From Methanomassiliicoccaceae archaeon UBA113 (GTDB lineage: Archaea > Thermoplasmatota > Thermoplasmata > Methanomassiliicoccales > Methanomethylophilaceae): a stretch of 20,189 bases of DNA. Location of the stretch: positions 1 to 20,189 of the forward strand of contig DAXB01000012.1 in NCBI GenBank assembly GCA_002506175.1, given 5' to 3'. Positions 5,943 through 14,676 of the stretch are shown here, piece by piece (the stretch's first letter is position 1; each line of letters begins with the position of its first letter). The position numbers and the translations under genes were made by a program. The notes beneath the pieces were generated by a model. The model was not told where the DNA came from and ran no database searches. It saw nothing but the letters and a program-made list of their open reading frames with translations.

Positions 5943-7976
5943 ATGAAGGTAGGAATAGACCTCGGAACAACATACTCTGCAGTAGCAAGATACGACAGCG
6001 ATTCGGCTAAGACGATTATGATCCCCAACGCCTTCGGGAAGGAGATCACCCCCTCTGTCATCTGTTTCTTGGATGACGGAGACATCCTCGTCGGAGAGGA
6101 TGCGAAGGACATGCAGTCCAACGGAACGGGAGTCAACGCCGCCGCATTCAAACGCAACATGGGCGACGGTTCTGTCGTCGTCAGCTTCGACGGAAAGGAT
6201 TACACGGCCGAAGACCTCTCGACTATGCTCCTCAAGCACCTCATAGAGGATGCTGAGAAGTCACTCGGCGAGAAGATCGACGAGGCAGTGATCACAGTCC
6301 CCGCATACTTTGAGGATGCACAGAGGACCTCCACCAAACGTGCAGGAGAGGCATGCGGAATCAAAGTCCCCAAGATCATCAACGAGCCTACGGCCGCTGC
6401 GATTTCATACGGATACAAGCACTCCGAAGACAAGACCCTCTTGGTCTACGACCTCGGAGGAGGAACATTCGATGTCACCATTGTGAGGATCACAAAAGGA
6501 AACATCGAAGTAATAGGAACACAGGGTAACCACATCCTCGGAGGAAAGGACTGGGATGCAGCCATCGTCAAGTATGTCTGCGACAAGTTCGTCGATGAAT
6601 TCGATGTCGACCCGAGGGATGACCTCGCAACCAAGAACGAGCTCATCGTCGCCGCAGAAGGATACAAGAAGAACCTCTCGGTCATGGAGAGCGTCACAAT
6701 CCCCATCACATACGAGGGATACAGTGAGAAGTACACACTCACCAGGGACGAATTCGAGACCATGACTGAGTACCTCATGAACGCCACCAAGGATGTTTGC
6801 ATGGATCTCATCAACTCACTCGGAATGGAGTGGACGGACATCAACGAGATCCTCCTTTGCGGTGGATCCACCAGGATGCCTTGCGTTGCATCATACCTCA
6901 AGAACCTCACAGGCAGAGAGGTAATCACACACGGAGACACAGACCTCGCAGTCGCAAAGGGTGCCGCAATCACAGCAGAGCTCTACTCGTCATCCAACAC
7001 AGGACTCAAGGCAGACCAGCCCACCATCACGGATGTCACGGCGCACAGCCTCGGAGCGCTCGCCATCAGTCCTGACAGGAAGAAGTTCATCAACGAGATC
7101 ATGATCAAGAAGAACTCACCCATACCTGCAAGCGTCCGCAAGCCTTTCGGACTCGAGCGCGGAAACATGACCGACAAGGTCGAGGTCTACACGCTGCAGG
7201 GAGAATCCAAAGTCCCCATGGACTGCAACGTTCTCGCAAAGGTCGTCATCACCGGATTCTACAATGACGGAACCGGAATCAACTTCGATATCGTCTATAA
7301 CTACGACGAGAACGGAATCGTCAAGATACAGGCATTCCAGGGAGACAATGAGCTCGAGATCACATCCGAACCCGTCCCCGACGACATCAGATGGATGAGC
7401 GGAAGCCCGGCGGACAGGCCATGCGAGGGCGCGATCGCCAAGAACATCGCAATCTGCGTGGATCTTTCAAGGTCCATGGATGGAGAGCCTATCGAAGCCG
7501 CAAAGGATTCGATCCGCAAATTCGTCCGCACACTGCAGGACAGTCATGTGAAGTTCGGAATCATAGGATTCGGAGACAAGATCAAGATCATCAGGGAACT
7601 CACAAATGATGCTGACTCGGTTCTGTCCGGAGTCGAGGAGCTCAGGGTCAAGATGGCAGGAAGAGGAACCGATGCAAGCCCGCTCGCAGATGCCAGAGCA
7701 ATGGTCAAATCACAGCCAGGGCTCGGAGTCATCGTCGTCCTCACTGATGGAATCTGGGGAAAGAGGGATCATGCAGTTGACCACGCTCTCGCATGCAAAC
7801 AGGACAACATCGCAGTCATAGCAGTTGGTCTTGGAGAGGCGGACACGTCATTCCTCAGGCAGATCGCCACAGTCGATGAAGGTGCACTCTTCACAACCGT
7901 CGAGAACATGGGAGAGACCTTCGGAACCATCGCAACTGCAATCAACAAAGGAAGCATGGGTCTCGCAGTCCGCTGA
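5943..7976 (+). CDS. Hsp70 (DnaK-like) with C-terminal vWA domain in place of the lid
   Basis: A protein of 677 residues. Residues 1-380 are a full Hsp70 ATPase domain: KVGIDLGTTYSAVARYD at the start, VPAYFEDAQR, INEPTAAAISYG, DLGGGTFDVTI (from D170), LGGKDWD and LCGGSTRMP. Residues 385-490 resemble the Hsp70 beta substrate-binding domain (DVTAHSLGALAI, MIKKNSPIPASVRKPFG, VYTLQGES, INFDIVYNYDENGIVKIQA). Where DnaK has its helical lid, this protein has a von Willebrand A domain with an intact MIDAS: DLSRS (D507, S509, S511), T576 in GRGTDAS and D602 in LTDG. So it probably couples ATP-driven client binding to metal-dependent adhesion to another protein. It is the first gene of a five-gene set and has no signal peptide, so it is cytoplasmic. 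The domain calls are strong; the client is unknown. Confidence 0.93.
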   Translation: MKVGIDLGTTYSAVARYDSDSAKTIMIPNAFGKEITPSVICFLDDGDILVGEDAKDMQSNGTGVNAAAFKRNMGDGSVVVSFDGKDYTAEDLSTMLLKHLIEDAEKSLGEKIDEAVITVPAYFEDAQRTSTKRAGEACGIKVPKIINEPTAAAISYGYKHSEDKTLLVYDLGGGTFDVTIVRITKGNIEVIGTQGNHILGGKDWDAAIVKYVCDKFVDEFDVDPRDDLATKNELIVAAEGYKKNLSVMESVTIPITYEGYSEKYTLTRDEFETMTEYLMNATKDVCMDLINSLGMEWTDINEILLCGGSTRMPCVASYLKNLTGREVITHGDTDLAVAKGAAITAELYSSSNTGLKADQPTITDVTAHSLGALAISPDRKKFINEIMIKKNSPIPASVRKPFGLERGNMTDKVEVYTLQGESKVPMDCNVLAKVVITGFYNDGTGINFDIVYNYDENGIVKIQAFQGDNELEITSEPVPDDIRWMSGSPADRPCEGAIAKNIAICVDLSRSMDGEPIEAAKDSIRKFVRTLQDSHVKFGIIGFGDKIKIIRELTNDADSVLSGVEELRVKMAGRGTDASPLADARAMVKSQPGLGVIVVLTDGIWGKRDHAVDHALACKQDNIAVIAVGLGEADTSFLRQIATVDEGALFTTVENMGETFGTIATAINKGSMGLAVR

Positions 7977-7988
7977 TGAGTGATTCAG

Positions 7989-10988
7989 ATGACAGCAAAG
8001 ACAGACAACATCTGTCAAATCCTGGGTTTAAATCCATACGAGGAGTCCAAGTACACTTTGGACGTCATCAACGGCAAGATCGATAAGATCGAGACCAAAT
8101 GGAAGAACGAATCCAGGAACAAGCAGAATGATTCCGGTCAACGTTTCAAGTACAACAGACTGCTTGAAACGGTTGACGATATGCGCCGCAGGATGGCCGA
8201 TCCTGTCCTCAGGAGGAAGGAATTCTTCGATGGACAGAAGGAACTGCAAGGCAAATGTCAGAAACTCAAGATGAGCTGCGTCATAACGACCGACGGAAAG
8301 TTCATAGTCCTCCCCGGTCAGTTGGACGGCTTCGTCAAAAGGCTCCACTGGGACGGTGTGGACAAGAACCTGGTCAAGAAACTGGCCAACATCTCCGATG
8401 AGAACGTCCATATGCCCGTGAGCAAGAACGTATCCATAACGTTCACCAACCTGGAGGCTGTCGACTGCAGCACCCCTGCGGAGATGCTGAACAGACTGAT
8501 CAACAACGAAATGCTGGAGATCAGGTGCGACAAGCTCAGCGATTCCAGTTCGCTTTCCCAGGTCAGGAATGCCTTCGACCTCTGCGAGAAGAGGGTGAAC
8601 AATGTCAGGCAGGAGGTCCTGCCCGATCAGGATTCGTACATCAACGCACTCAGGAGCCTCAAGCTCATCATCGACTCCGACAAGGAGATGGTTGATCTCA
8701 TCAACTACGGAAAATGCTACAAGGCCCTGAAACCCGCGATGGACCTCATCGAGGAGGAGTACACGGGAGTTCAGATCCAGAGGAAGTACATCGACGACAT
8801 CATGACAATCTACGCCAGGGGGTACGACCTCAACATGTGCATGCCGATCCTCGAGGAGTTCTGCCACAAGAAGAAGATGGCGGCAAACTTCTCACAGAAC
8901 GACAGCAGCATGATTAGATGCCCTGAATGCAACAGCATGGTGACAGGCGGAAGCAACACGATATTCTGTCCGTACTGCGGAAAGAACTTCAAGACCTCAT
9001 GTCCCAAATGCGGAACCGCCCAGCAGACGGGAAACACCGTCTGCATCAAATGCGGATTCAACTTCAAGGATGCGGAGACGAAAGCCCAGACCATAGCTCT
9101 GAACTTCCGTATGGACATTCAGAAGGGAATGATCATCAAGGCCGAAAGGGACCTCGCACAGCTCAAGAACGCGTACTCTGGTTATTCCGGGTACACGACC
9201 ATGGAGATGCAGCTCCAACAGGCCAAATCCAAACTCGCCAACCTGAAGAAGCTGTTCAACGATTCCATATCGCACGGCAAATACTACACCGCCAGGGATA
9301 TCGGGGACCAGATAATCAGCCAGTATCCTGAGACTTTCGGAAACGATCCCGAGATGAAACACAGATACAACGATGCAGTCGACCGCGTCCAGAACGCGGA
9401 GATATACTGCAACAAGGCTGCGGAGGCCTCGACGAAGGACGAGGCACTCAACCTGTACGTCAGCGCTCAGAGCGTCTGCCCGGACTACCCCGAGGCAAGG
9501 AACTTCCTCAGAGAGCATCCGCCTCAGGGGCCCGTGGATGCGTCCGGTTCGATCACAGAGGGATGTCTCGTACTGAGGTTCGAACCCCCGGTCAACAACA
9601 AAGGCGTGACCTTCATGATCTACAGGGAGAAGAACTCCCTGCCTGACGTGTCCGAGGAGACCCGCCCGCTAGCGGAGATCCCAAGCTGCGAATTCAGAGA
9701 CAAGGCCATGGAACCGGGTGTGGAGTACTACTACTCTGTGTACTCCAAACGCTGGGGAATCCTATCCAAGGAAGCCGCCCATTTCGGACCGGTGATCACC
9801 CTCAACGAAGTGGAAGCGATCACAATCGACCAGATCGACGGCGGTCTCCGCATCATGTATGAGAAGCCGCGCGGTGCGGCACGCGTCCGCATATGGAGGG
9901 CCGACGAATCTGACAAGGGATCGTCCAATGTCGAGATCCCCGTCAAGGACGAGACGGTGTATGATGATATAGGACTCAAAGGCGGGGTGACGTACCACTA
10001 CCTGTTCGTGGCGGAATACGAATCCCACAACAAGATCGAGAGGTCCAACGGAACATTCCGCAAAGCCACTCCGGTGGATGCCCCCGAACCCGTACGCGAC
10101 ATGGCGATCAAATGGAACAAGACCGACGGAACTTATACCGCCAAATGGACCACCAAGAACAAAGTCCTCCTGTTCCACACGGATAAGAAGTACGCCTTCC
10201 CCGGAAAGATGGTCAAGATGGACGACGTCAGATCATGGATGAAGGAGATAGACCCCATCAGGGAATACGATGACGGGATGGACTTCAGCCTCCCGGACGG
10301 AAGCATCCAATACATCTATCCGATAATCCCGATGGGAACCGTTGGAATCAAAGGGAACGAATCCATGGTAGCCAACCTCAAACCGTTCAGGGACGTGGAG
10401 AAATCCATCAGCAACAAGAACTGCATCCTCACCATGAACTGGCCGGAGGACGCGGTCGCCGCCAAGCTGGTGATCTCGGACAACGAGAGCAAGGATCTCG
10501 ACGACCTCACCGCGGAGATCATGATTGTGACCCGCGAGGAATACAACGAGGACAGACTCATCAGGATCCCCATGGGAAAGGCCCCGAAGAAATGCATCAA
10601 CATCTTCGCCAGCTACAAAGAGGGCAAGGAAACCCTGTACTCCAGAGGAATAACCATCGATGTGTATTCTGCCGAATGCAAGAAGGTCAGATACACGATG
10701 AAGGCCGACAGGAGGAATGCAACCATCGATTTCAGCACCGATCCCGAGGTCACTCAGCTTCCTGAGGTCGTAGCGGTCCGCGTTGCGGAAGGAATCCCGC
10801 TGAGGAAGGAAGACGGTGCCCAGGTGGGGACATCCAACGGTCCGGTCAAACTGAACAACGGAACCGGAAGGCTGGTCATGGACCTCGGCGGCGCAACCGA
10901 TGTCGAGCACATCAGGCTGTTCTTCGCAGATGAGGAGAACTACAACCTCTTCAGGTTCATCCACCCGCTGTACAACAGGAGGGCATGA
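7989..10988 (+). CDS. Large J-like / zinc-ribbon / fibronectin-type-like protein
   Basis: A protein of 999 residues from the ATG at 7989; a GTG three codons earlier is possible. Residues about 7-75 follow the DnaJ J-domain plan: NICQILGLNPYE, a charged helix, then QRFKYNRLLETVDDMRRRMADPVLRRKEFFD, compare 'F..i..AY..L.dp..R..YD'. The HPD tripeptide is missing: the loop reads KNESRNKQND. Residues about 311-360 form two zinc ribbons with CxxC pairs (RCPECN, FCPYCGKNF, SCPKCGTA, VCIKCGFNF). About 365-505 are helical and coiled-coil or TPR-like. From about 510 to the end are beta-rich repeats with fibronectin III-like features (GVTFMIYREKN, VEYYYSVYSKRW, GVTYHYLFVAEY). It is cytoplasmic, with no signal. 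The gene lies 12 bases after the first Hsp70 and one base before the GTPase. It is probably the adaptor or scaffold of the system. Confidence 0.8.
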   Translation: MTAKTDNICQILGLNPYEESKYTLDVINGKIDKIETKWKNESRNKQNDSGQRFKYNRLLETVDDMRRRMADPVLRRKEFFDGQKELQGKCQKLKMSCVITTDGKFIVLPGQLDGFVKRLHWDGVDKNLVKKLANISDENVHMPVSKNVSITFTNLEAVDCSTPAEMLNRLINNEMLEIRCDKLSDSSSLSQVRNAFDLCEKRVNNVRQEVLPDQDSYINALRSLKLIIDSDKEMVDLINYGKCYKALKPAMDLIEEEYTGVQIQRKYIDDIMTIYARGYDLNMCMPILEEFCHKKKMAANFSQNDSSMIRCPECNSMVTGGSNTIFCPYCGKNFKTSCPKCGTAQQTGNTVCIKCGFNFKDAETKAQTIALNFRMDIQKGMIIKAERDLAQLKNAYSGYSGYTTMEMQLQQAKSKLANLKKLFNDSISHGKYYTARDIGDQIISQYPETFGNDPEMKHRYNDAVDRVQNAEIYCNKAAEASTKDEALNLYVSAQSVCPDYPEARNFLREHPPQGPVDASGSITEGCLVLRFEPPVNNKGVTFMIYREKNSLPDVSEETRPLAEIPSCEFRDKAMEPGVEYYYSVYSKRWGILSKEAAHFGPVITLNEVEAITIDQIDGGLRIMYEKPRGAARVRIWRADESDKGSSNVEIPVKDETVYDDIGLKGGVTYHYLFVAEYESHNKIERSNGTFRKATPVDAPEPVRDMAIKWNKTDGTYTAKWTTKNKVLLFHTDKKYAFPGKMVKMDDVRSWMKEIDPIREYDDGMDFSLPDGSIQYIYPIIPMGTVGIKGNESMVANLKPFRDVEKSISNKNCILTMNWPEDAVAAKLVISDNESKDLDDLTAEIMIVTREEYNEDRLIRIPMGKAPKKCINIFASYKEGKETLYSRGITIDVYSAECKKVRYTMKADRRNATIDFSTDPEVTQLPEVVAVRVAEGIPLRKEDGAQVGTSNGPVKLNNGTGRLVMDLGGATDVEHIRLFFADEENYNLFRFIHPLYNRRA

Positions 10989-10989
10989 T

Positions 10990-12231
10990 ATGTCGAGAGA
11001 AAACAACGAATACGTCTGCCCGTACTGCTTCACGAAAGTGGACATGAGCAGGATCCATTACATATGTACCGGAATGAGCTGCGCGAAGACATTCGCCGCC
11101 TCTGCCATAAGCACCCACAACGAGAGGGCAATGATGTATGTATCCAAGGACGGTATGAACGAGATCGACCGCGAGAAGAGCCTGATCAACGGGAAGGACC
11201 CCTACGGGCCGAACGCGATCATCGCCAAACAGCACATCATAAGGAGCTCCACACCCATCTGTGACGTGTGCAAGAAGCCTGCGTACATACGCGCATGCCC
11301 CACATGTCACTACAAGATTCCTTCCGGAGCCGAGGAGAGCGGGAACAAAATCTTCGTCATCCTGGGTCCCAAAGGTGTCGGGAAGAGCCATTACATCGCT
11401 GTACTCATCAACCAACTGAAGAACTACATCAGCACGGAGTTCAACGGTGTGCTCAACGCGGCAAACGATACCACCACGATCAAGTACAGGGACGTCTACT
11501 ATCACAGACTATTCGAGGAGAAGAGGAAGCTCCAGCCCACGCTGTCCTTCGAGGACTCCGAGGACTCCAGAGAGCCTCTGATATTCTATCTCAGGATACT
11601 CAACGACGATAAGCCGCAGGTCTTCACCTTCGCGTTCTTCGATACGGCGGGAGAAGATCTCGTGACCGCCGACAGGATCATGGCCATGAATCTCAACGGA
11701 TTCATATCCAAAGCCTCCGGAATCGTGTTCCTCGTGGATCCGCTCCAGCTCAAATACGTCAACCAGAGGATCCACGTGGACAACAAGCCCCCGGTCGGAC
11801 CCAGCATATCGGATGTCCTGAACAACATCTCTCAGATAATACGCACCAACAACAAGGTGAAGGGAAAAGACAAGATCGACATCCCGCTTGCGGTCAGCCT
11901 GACCAAGAGCGATGTGCTCTTCAAATCACCTGAAAACGAGGAGGAGGCCAAGGTCCTGTTCGGACTAAGCTCATCCCTCCATATCCCCCGTGAACTGGGC
12001 AAGTACGACAAAGAGAACTTCGATCAGATAAGCACAGAGATCGAGGAATACATGAGGCGTGTGGCCGGACAGGATTTCCTGCAGATGGTCAACGGGTTCA
12101 AAGATTACAAATTCTTCGCGGTATCATCGCTCGGATGCAACCCAGTCGGCAGCTCTCTGCCGAGAGGAGTGTCCCCGATGAGGGTCGAAGATCCTTTCAT
12201 TTGGCTTCTCAGCAAGGAGGGACTCAGATGA
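10990..12231 (+). CDS. Zinc-ribbon GTPase (TRAFAC-like P-loop)
   Basis: A protein of 413 residues; start ATG at 10990 with AGGAGGG (10977-10983) six bases upstream. The N-terminal 115 residues carry two cysteine clusters: YVCPYC...ICTGMSCAKTF, then CDVCKKPAYIRACPTCHYKIP. The P-loop is GPKGVGKS (126-133). G3 is FFDTAGED (D218-D223), G4 is LTKSD (305-308, a variant of NKxD) and the G5-like motif is AVSSLGC. These motifs indicate a GTPase rather than an AAA+ ATPase, and there are no arginine-finger or sensor motifs. It resembles GTPases found with vWA and zinc-ribbon proteins in multi-component NTPase clusters. I cannot name the exact family. Its stop overlaps the GrpE-like start (ATGA). It is probably the nucleotide switch of the chaperone set. 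Confidence 0.82.
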   Translation: MSRENNEYVCPYCFTKVDMSRIHYICTGMSCAKTFAASAISTHNERAMMYVSKDGMNEIDREKSLINGKDPYGPNAIIAKQHIIRSSTPICDVCKKPAYIRACPTCHYKIPSGAEESGNKIFVILGPKGVGKSHYIAVLINQLKNYISTEFNGVLNAANDTTTIKYRDVYYHRLFEEKRKLQPTLSFEDSEDSREPLIFYLRILNDDKPQVFTFAFFDTAGEDLVTADRIMAMNLNGFISKASGIVFLVDPLQLKYVNQRIHVDNKPPVGPSISDVLNNISQIIRTNNKVKGKDKIDIPLAVSLTKSDVLFKSPENEEEAKVLFGLSSSLHIPRELGKYDKENFDQISTEIEEYMRRVAGQDFLQMVNGFKDYKFFAVSSLGCNPVGSSLPRGVSPMRVEDPFIWLLSKEGLR

Positions 12232-13028
12232 CAGAGAACATGAATTTCAAAGATATGTTCAAGAACGCCAGCATCAAGAAGGCTGGAGAACAGCCGAAGC
12301 CAGAACCGCCCAAACCGGCAGAGGTCAAGATAGACGCCTGCTCAGGAGAGGACACCAGGATGGTTGATCCCACCAGGGGGGCCATCATCGCACTCGAGAA
12401 CCGCATAACGGAACTGGAGAACATGATCTCCGACCTGAAGAACAACCCGCCATACCCCGATATGTCCGCATTCCTCACCACCAGGGAGCAGATCAAGAGC
12501 CTGAACACAGCCATCGAGAGGGAGAACATCGAGATCACGAACAAGGCCCTCATCGCCTCCATGGAACAGATAGCCATCATGAGAGAGGACTTCTTCAAGC
12601 TGTGCTCCGGAATGAGGAACAAACTGGACTCGATGAAAGCAGAGGATGTACTGGCATCCTTCGAGGCATATCAGGTGGATATGGAGAACATCCTCACCGA
12701 TGCCGGAGTGTTCATAGGTCACTTCGAGTACGATAAACTAAATACCATTCATCAGCGCCTCGTAGAGGTCATTCCCACAAACGACATGTCGAAGAACGGA
12801 ATGATCGCCGAGAGGCTATCTGACGGATATAAGATCGGGAACAGGGTCCTGTTCAAGGAGAAGGTCTCCGTGTACAGATACACTGAACTCGCCGAACAAA
12901 CCATTTCCACAGAGGGGCCGGAACCGGTTGAAGAACCCGTTCCTGAACCGTCCGAGGCAGAGCCCGAGGAAAAACCCAAACCAAAGAGAAAGAGAAAAAC
13001 AACTAAAACAGCGGAGGAAGCAGAATGA
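12228..13028 (+). CDS. GrpE-like nucleotide exchange factor, divergent
   Basis: A protein of 266 residues from the ATG that overlaps the GTPase stop. Proline-rich N-terminus (about 18-32), then a long coiled coil (about 48-170; heptad-like IIALENRITELENMISDLKN). Next comes a short beta part, about residues 185-225, reading NGMIAERLSDGYKIGNRVLF then KEKVSVYR. That last segment matches the GrpE C-terminal signature 'G.i.ev...GY.lgdrvlRpa.V.V', and the long helix plus small beta domain is the GrpE fold plan. The tail is acidic and then very basic (KPKPKRKRKTTKT), unlike usual GrpE, and may bind nucleic acid or a partner. Position between a J-like protein and an Hsp70 supports the exchange-factor call. 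The overlap with the next gene (ATGA) suggests coupled translation and matched amounts. Confidence 0.72.
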   Translation: MTENMNFKDMFKNASIKKAGEQPKPEPPKPAEVKIDACSGEDTRMVDPTRGAIIALENRITELENMISDLKNNPPYPDMSAFLTTREQIKSLNTAIERENIEITNKALIASMEQIAIMREDFFKLCSGMRNKLDSMKAEDVLASFEAYQVDMENILTDAGVFIGHFEYDKLNTIHQRLVEVIPTNDMSKNGMIAERLSDGYKIGNRVLFKEKVSVYRYTELAEQTISTEGPEPVEEPVPEPSEAEPEEKPKPKRKRKTTKTAEEAE

Positions 13029-14617
13029 CAGATTACAGCATCGGTATTGACCTTGGTACGACATACTCGTGCCTTGCATACATCGATGAGGATGGGGACC
13101 CGGTAGTTGAGAAGAACTTCGAACAGGAAGACACAACACCGTCAGTCATCCTCTTCAACGAGAACGGAGAGATCATAGTCGGATCACCGGCTAAGGACAT
13201 GTCCATGATGTACCCGCCCGAGAGGATCATCACATCAATCAAGAGACAGATGGGATCGGACTACACCATCGACATCGACGGGGATACATACAACCCCATC
13301 ATGCTCTCCGCGGTCATCCTCAGGAAGATGATCAACGACTTCAACGACAACCACGGATGCGACATCAAGAAAGCGGTCATCACCTGCCCCGCATACTTCG
13401 GACAGAACGAGAGGGAAGCGACCAAGACCGCAGGAACCATCGCAGGACTCGAGGAGGTCACAGTCATCAACGAACCCACGGCGGCAGCGATCTCGTTCGG
13501 TTTCGGAACGAAGACCGACGGCAAGAAGAGGGTCCTCGTGTACGACCTCGGAGGAGGAACATTCGATGTCACGATCCTCGAGATCGACGGAGCGAACTTC
13601 TCCGCAGTCGCAACTGACGGAGAGAGGTTCCTCGGAGGAAAGGACTGGGATGCGGCGATCTCCAACATCATCAAGCAGAAGATCTCTGATGAGACCGGAA
13701 TCGACAAGGGAAGCCTCGATGACAATGAGGATGTCAAGCAGTCACTCGTCAATGACTCCGAGACCATCAAGAAGAGGCTCAGTACGGCCGAATCCACCAA
13801 GGGAACGCTCACCGTCGACGGACAGAAGGTAGTCTACAACATCACAAGGGATGAGTTCGAGAACGCCTCGGTCAACCTCATCCAGTCCACTATCGACGTC
13901 ATCGACCGTGTCCTTGCCTCCAAGAACTTCACCATTTCCGACATCGATGAGGTCGTCCTCGTCGGAGGATCGTCCAGGATGCCTCAGGTCAAGAACTCGA
14001 TCGCAGACAGGTACCCGGGAGCGAAGATCAGCATCTACGACCCCGACCAATCCGTTGCAAAGGGAGCGGCCATCTTCGCTAACTCCAATGCACTGAATGA
14101 TGCGGGAATCGTAACAACCGCGGCAGCAGCGGCCGGAGAGGCGGCCGCCGCAGGCGCTGCAGTAGTCGGAGCCATCAACGTCGCCAACGTCCTCAGTAAG
14201 ACCTTCGGAATCAAGGCCATCTATGAGAACGGAGACGAGATGATCTCCAACATCATCTACAGGAACGAGACCCTGCCCATCGAGGAGGTCAAGACATACT
14301 ACCCCGTGGATGACTGCCAGCCTACCATCATGGTAGAGATCTTCGAGGATGCCGCATTCAACGACGAGAACGGCAGGAAGACGCAGCTCATCGAAGGAGT
14401 GCCTGTCGGTAACTTCATGATGGAGCTCCCCGAGGGAGTCACCAAGAGCACCCCGATCACGGTCAAGTTCACAGCCACGACCGAGGGAATCCTCATAGCA
14501 AGCGTGGACTGCATGAACCAGCACTCAGACTATCAGATCGAGAACGACCTCGTCATGTCCGCTGAGGAGATTGAGAAATCCCAAGGACTCATGGACAAGG
14601 TCAGCAACGCCAACTGA
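13025..14617 (+). CDS. Second Hsp70-like protein, lidless, alanine-rich linker
   Basis: A protein of 530 residues. Complete Hsp70 ATPase domain: SIGIDLGTTYSCLAYID, KKAVITCPAYFGQNERE, INEPTAAAISFGFG, VYDLGGGTFDVTI, LGGKDWDAAI, VVLVGGSSRMPQ. After about residue 355 the usual VLLLD-type linker is replaced by an alanine-rich stretch (VTTAAAAAGEAAAAGAAVVG), which looks like a flexible or helical spacer. A degenerate beta substrate-binding domain follows (GIKAIYENGDEMISNIIYRN, EGILIASVD). There is no helical lid and no EEVD-type tail. Usual DnaK is 600-640 residues. It shares the NBD signatures of the first Hsp70 in the set but lacks vWA. It is the last gene, ahead of a strong hairpin terminator. 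It may act as a partner or regulator of the first Hsp70 rather than a general folder. Confidence 0.92.
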   Translation: MTDYSIGIDLGTTYSCLAYIDEDGDPVVEKNFEQEDTTPSVILFNENGEIIVGSPAKDMSMMYPPERIITSIKRQMGSDYTIDIDGDTYNPIMLSAVILRKMINDFNDNHGCDIKKAVITCPAYFGQNEREATKTAGTIAGLEEVTVINEPTAAAISFGFGTKTDGKKRVLVYDLGGGTFDVTILEIDGANFSAVATDGERFLGGKDWDAAISNIIKQKISDETGIDKGSLDDNEDVKQSLVNDSETIKKRLSTAESTKGTLTVDGQKVVYNITRDEFENASVNLIQSTIDVIDRVLASKNFTISDIDEVVLVGGSSRMPQVKNSIADRYPGAKISIYDPDQSVAKGAAIFANSNALNDAGIVTTAAAAAGEAAAAGAAVVGAINVANVLSKTFGIKAIYENGDEMISNIIYRNETLPIEEVKTYYPVDDCQPTIMVEIFEDAAFNDENGRKTQLIEGVPVGNFMMELPEGVTKSTPITVKFTATTEGILIASVDCMNQHSDYQIENDLVMSAEEIEKSQGLMDKVSNAN

Positions 14618-14627
14618 TTTTGAAAAC

Positions 14628-14652
14628 AGGGGCTTCGGCCCCTTTATTTTTC
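14628..14652. terminator. UUCG-tetraloop hairpin terminator, usable from both strands
   Basis: AGGGGC (14628-14633) and GCCCCT (14638-14643) pair around a TTCG loop closed by C-G, a very stable tetraloop. A T-rich tail (TTATTTTTCT) follows on the plus strand, and a shorter GTTTTC tail on the minus strand. It lies 10 bases past the stop of the last chaperone gene and before the convergent stress gene, so it can end both transcripts. Confidence 0.85.
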
Positions 14653-14676
14653 TAATAATTGTTTTGTGACTTGAAA

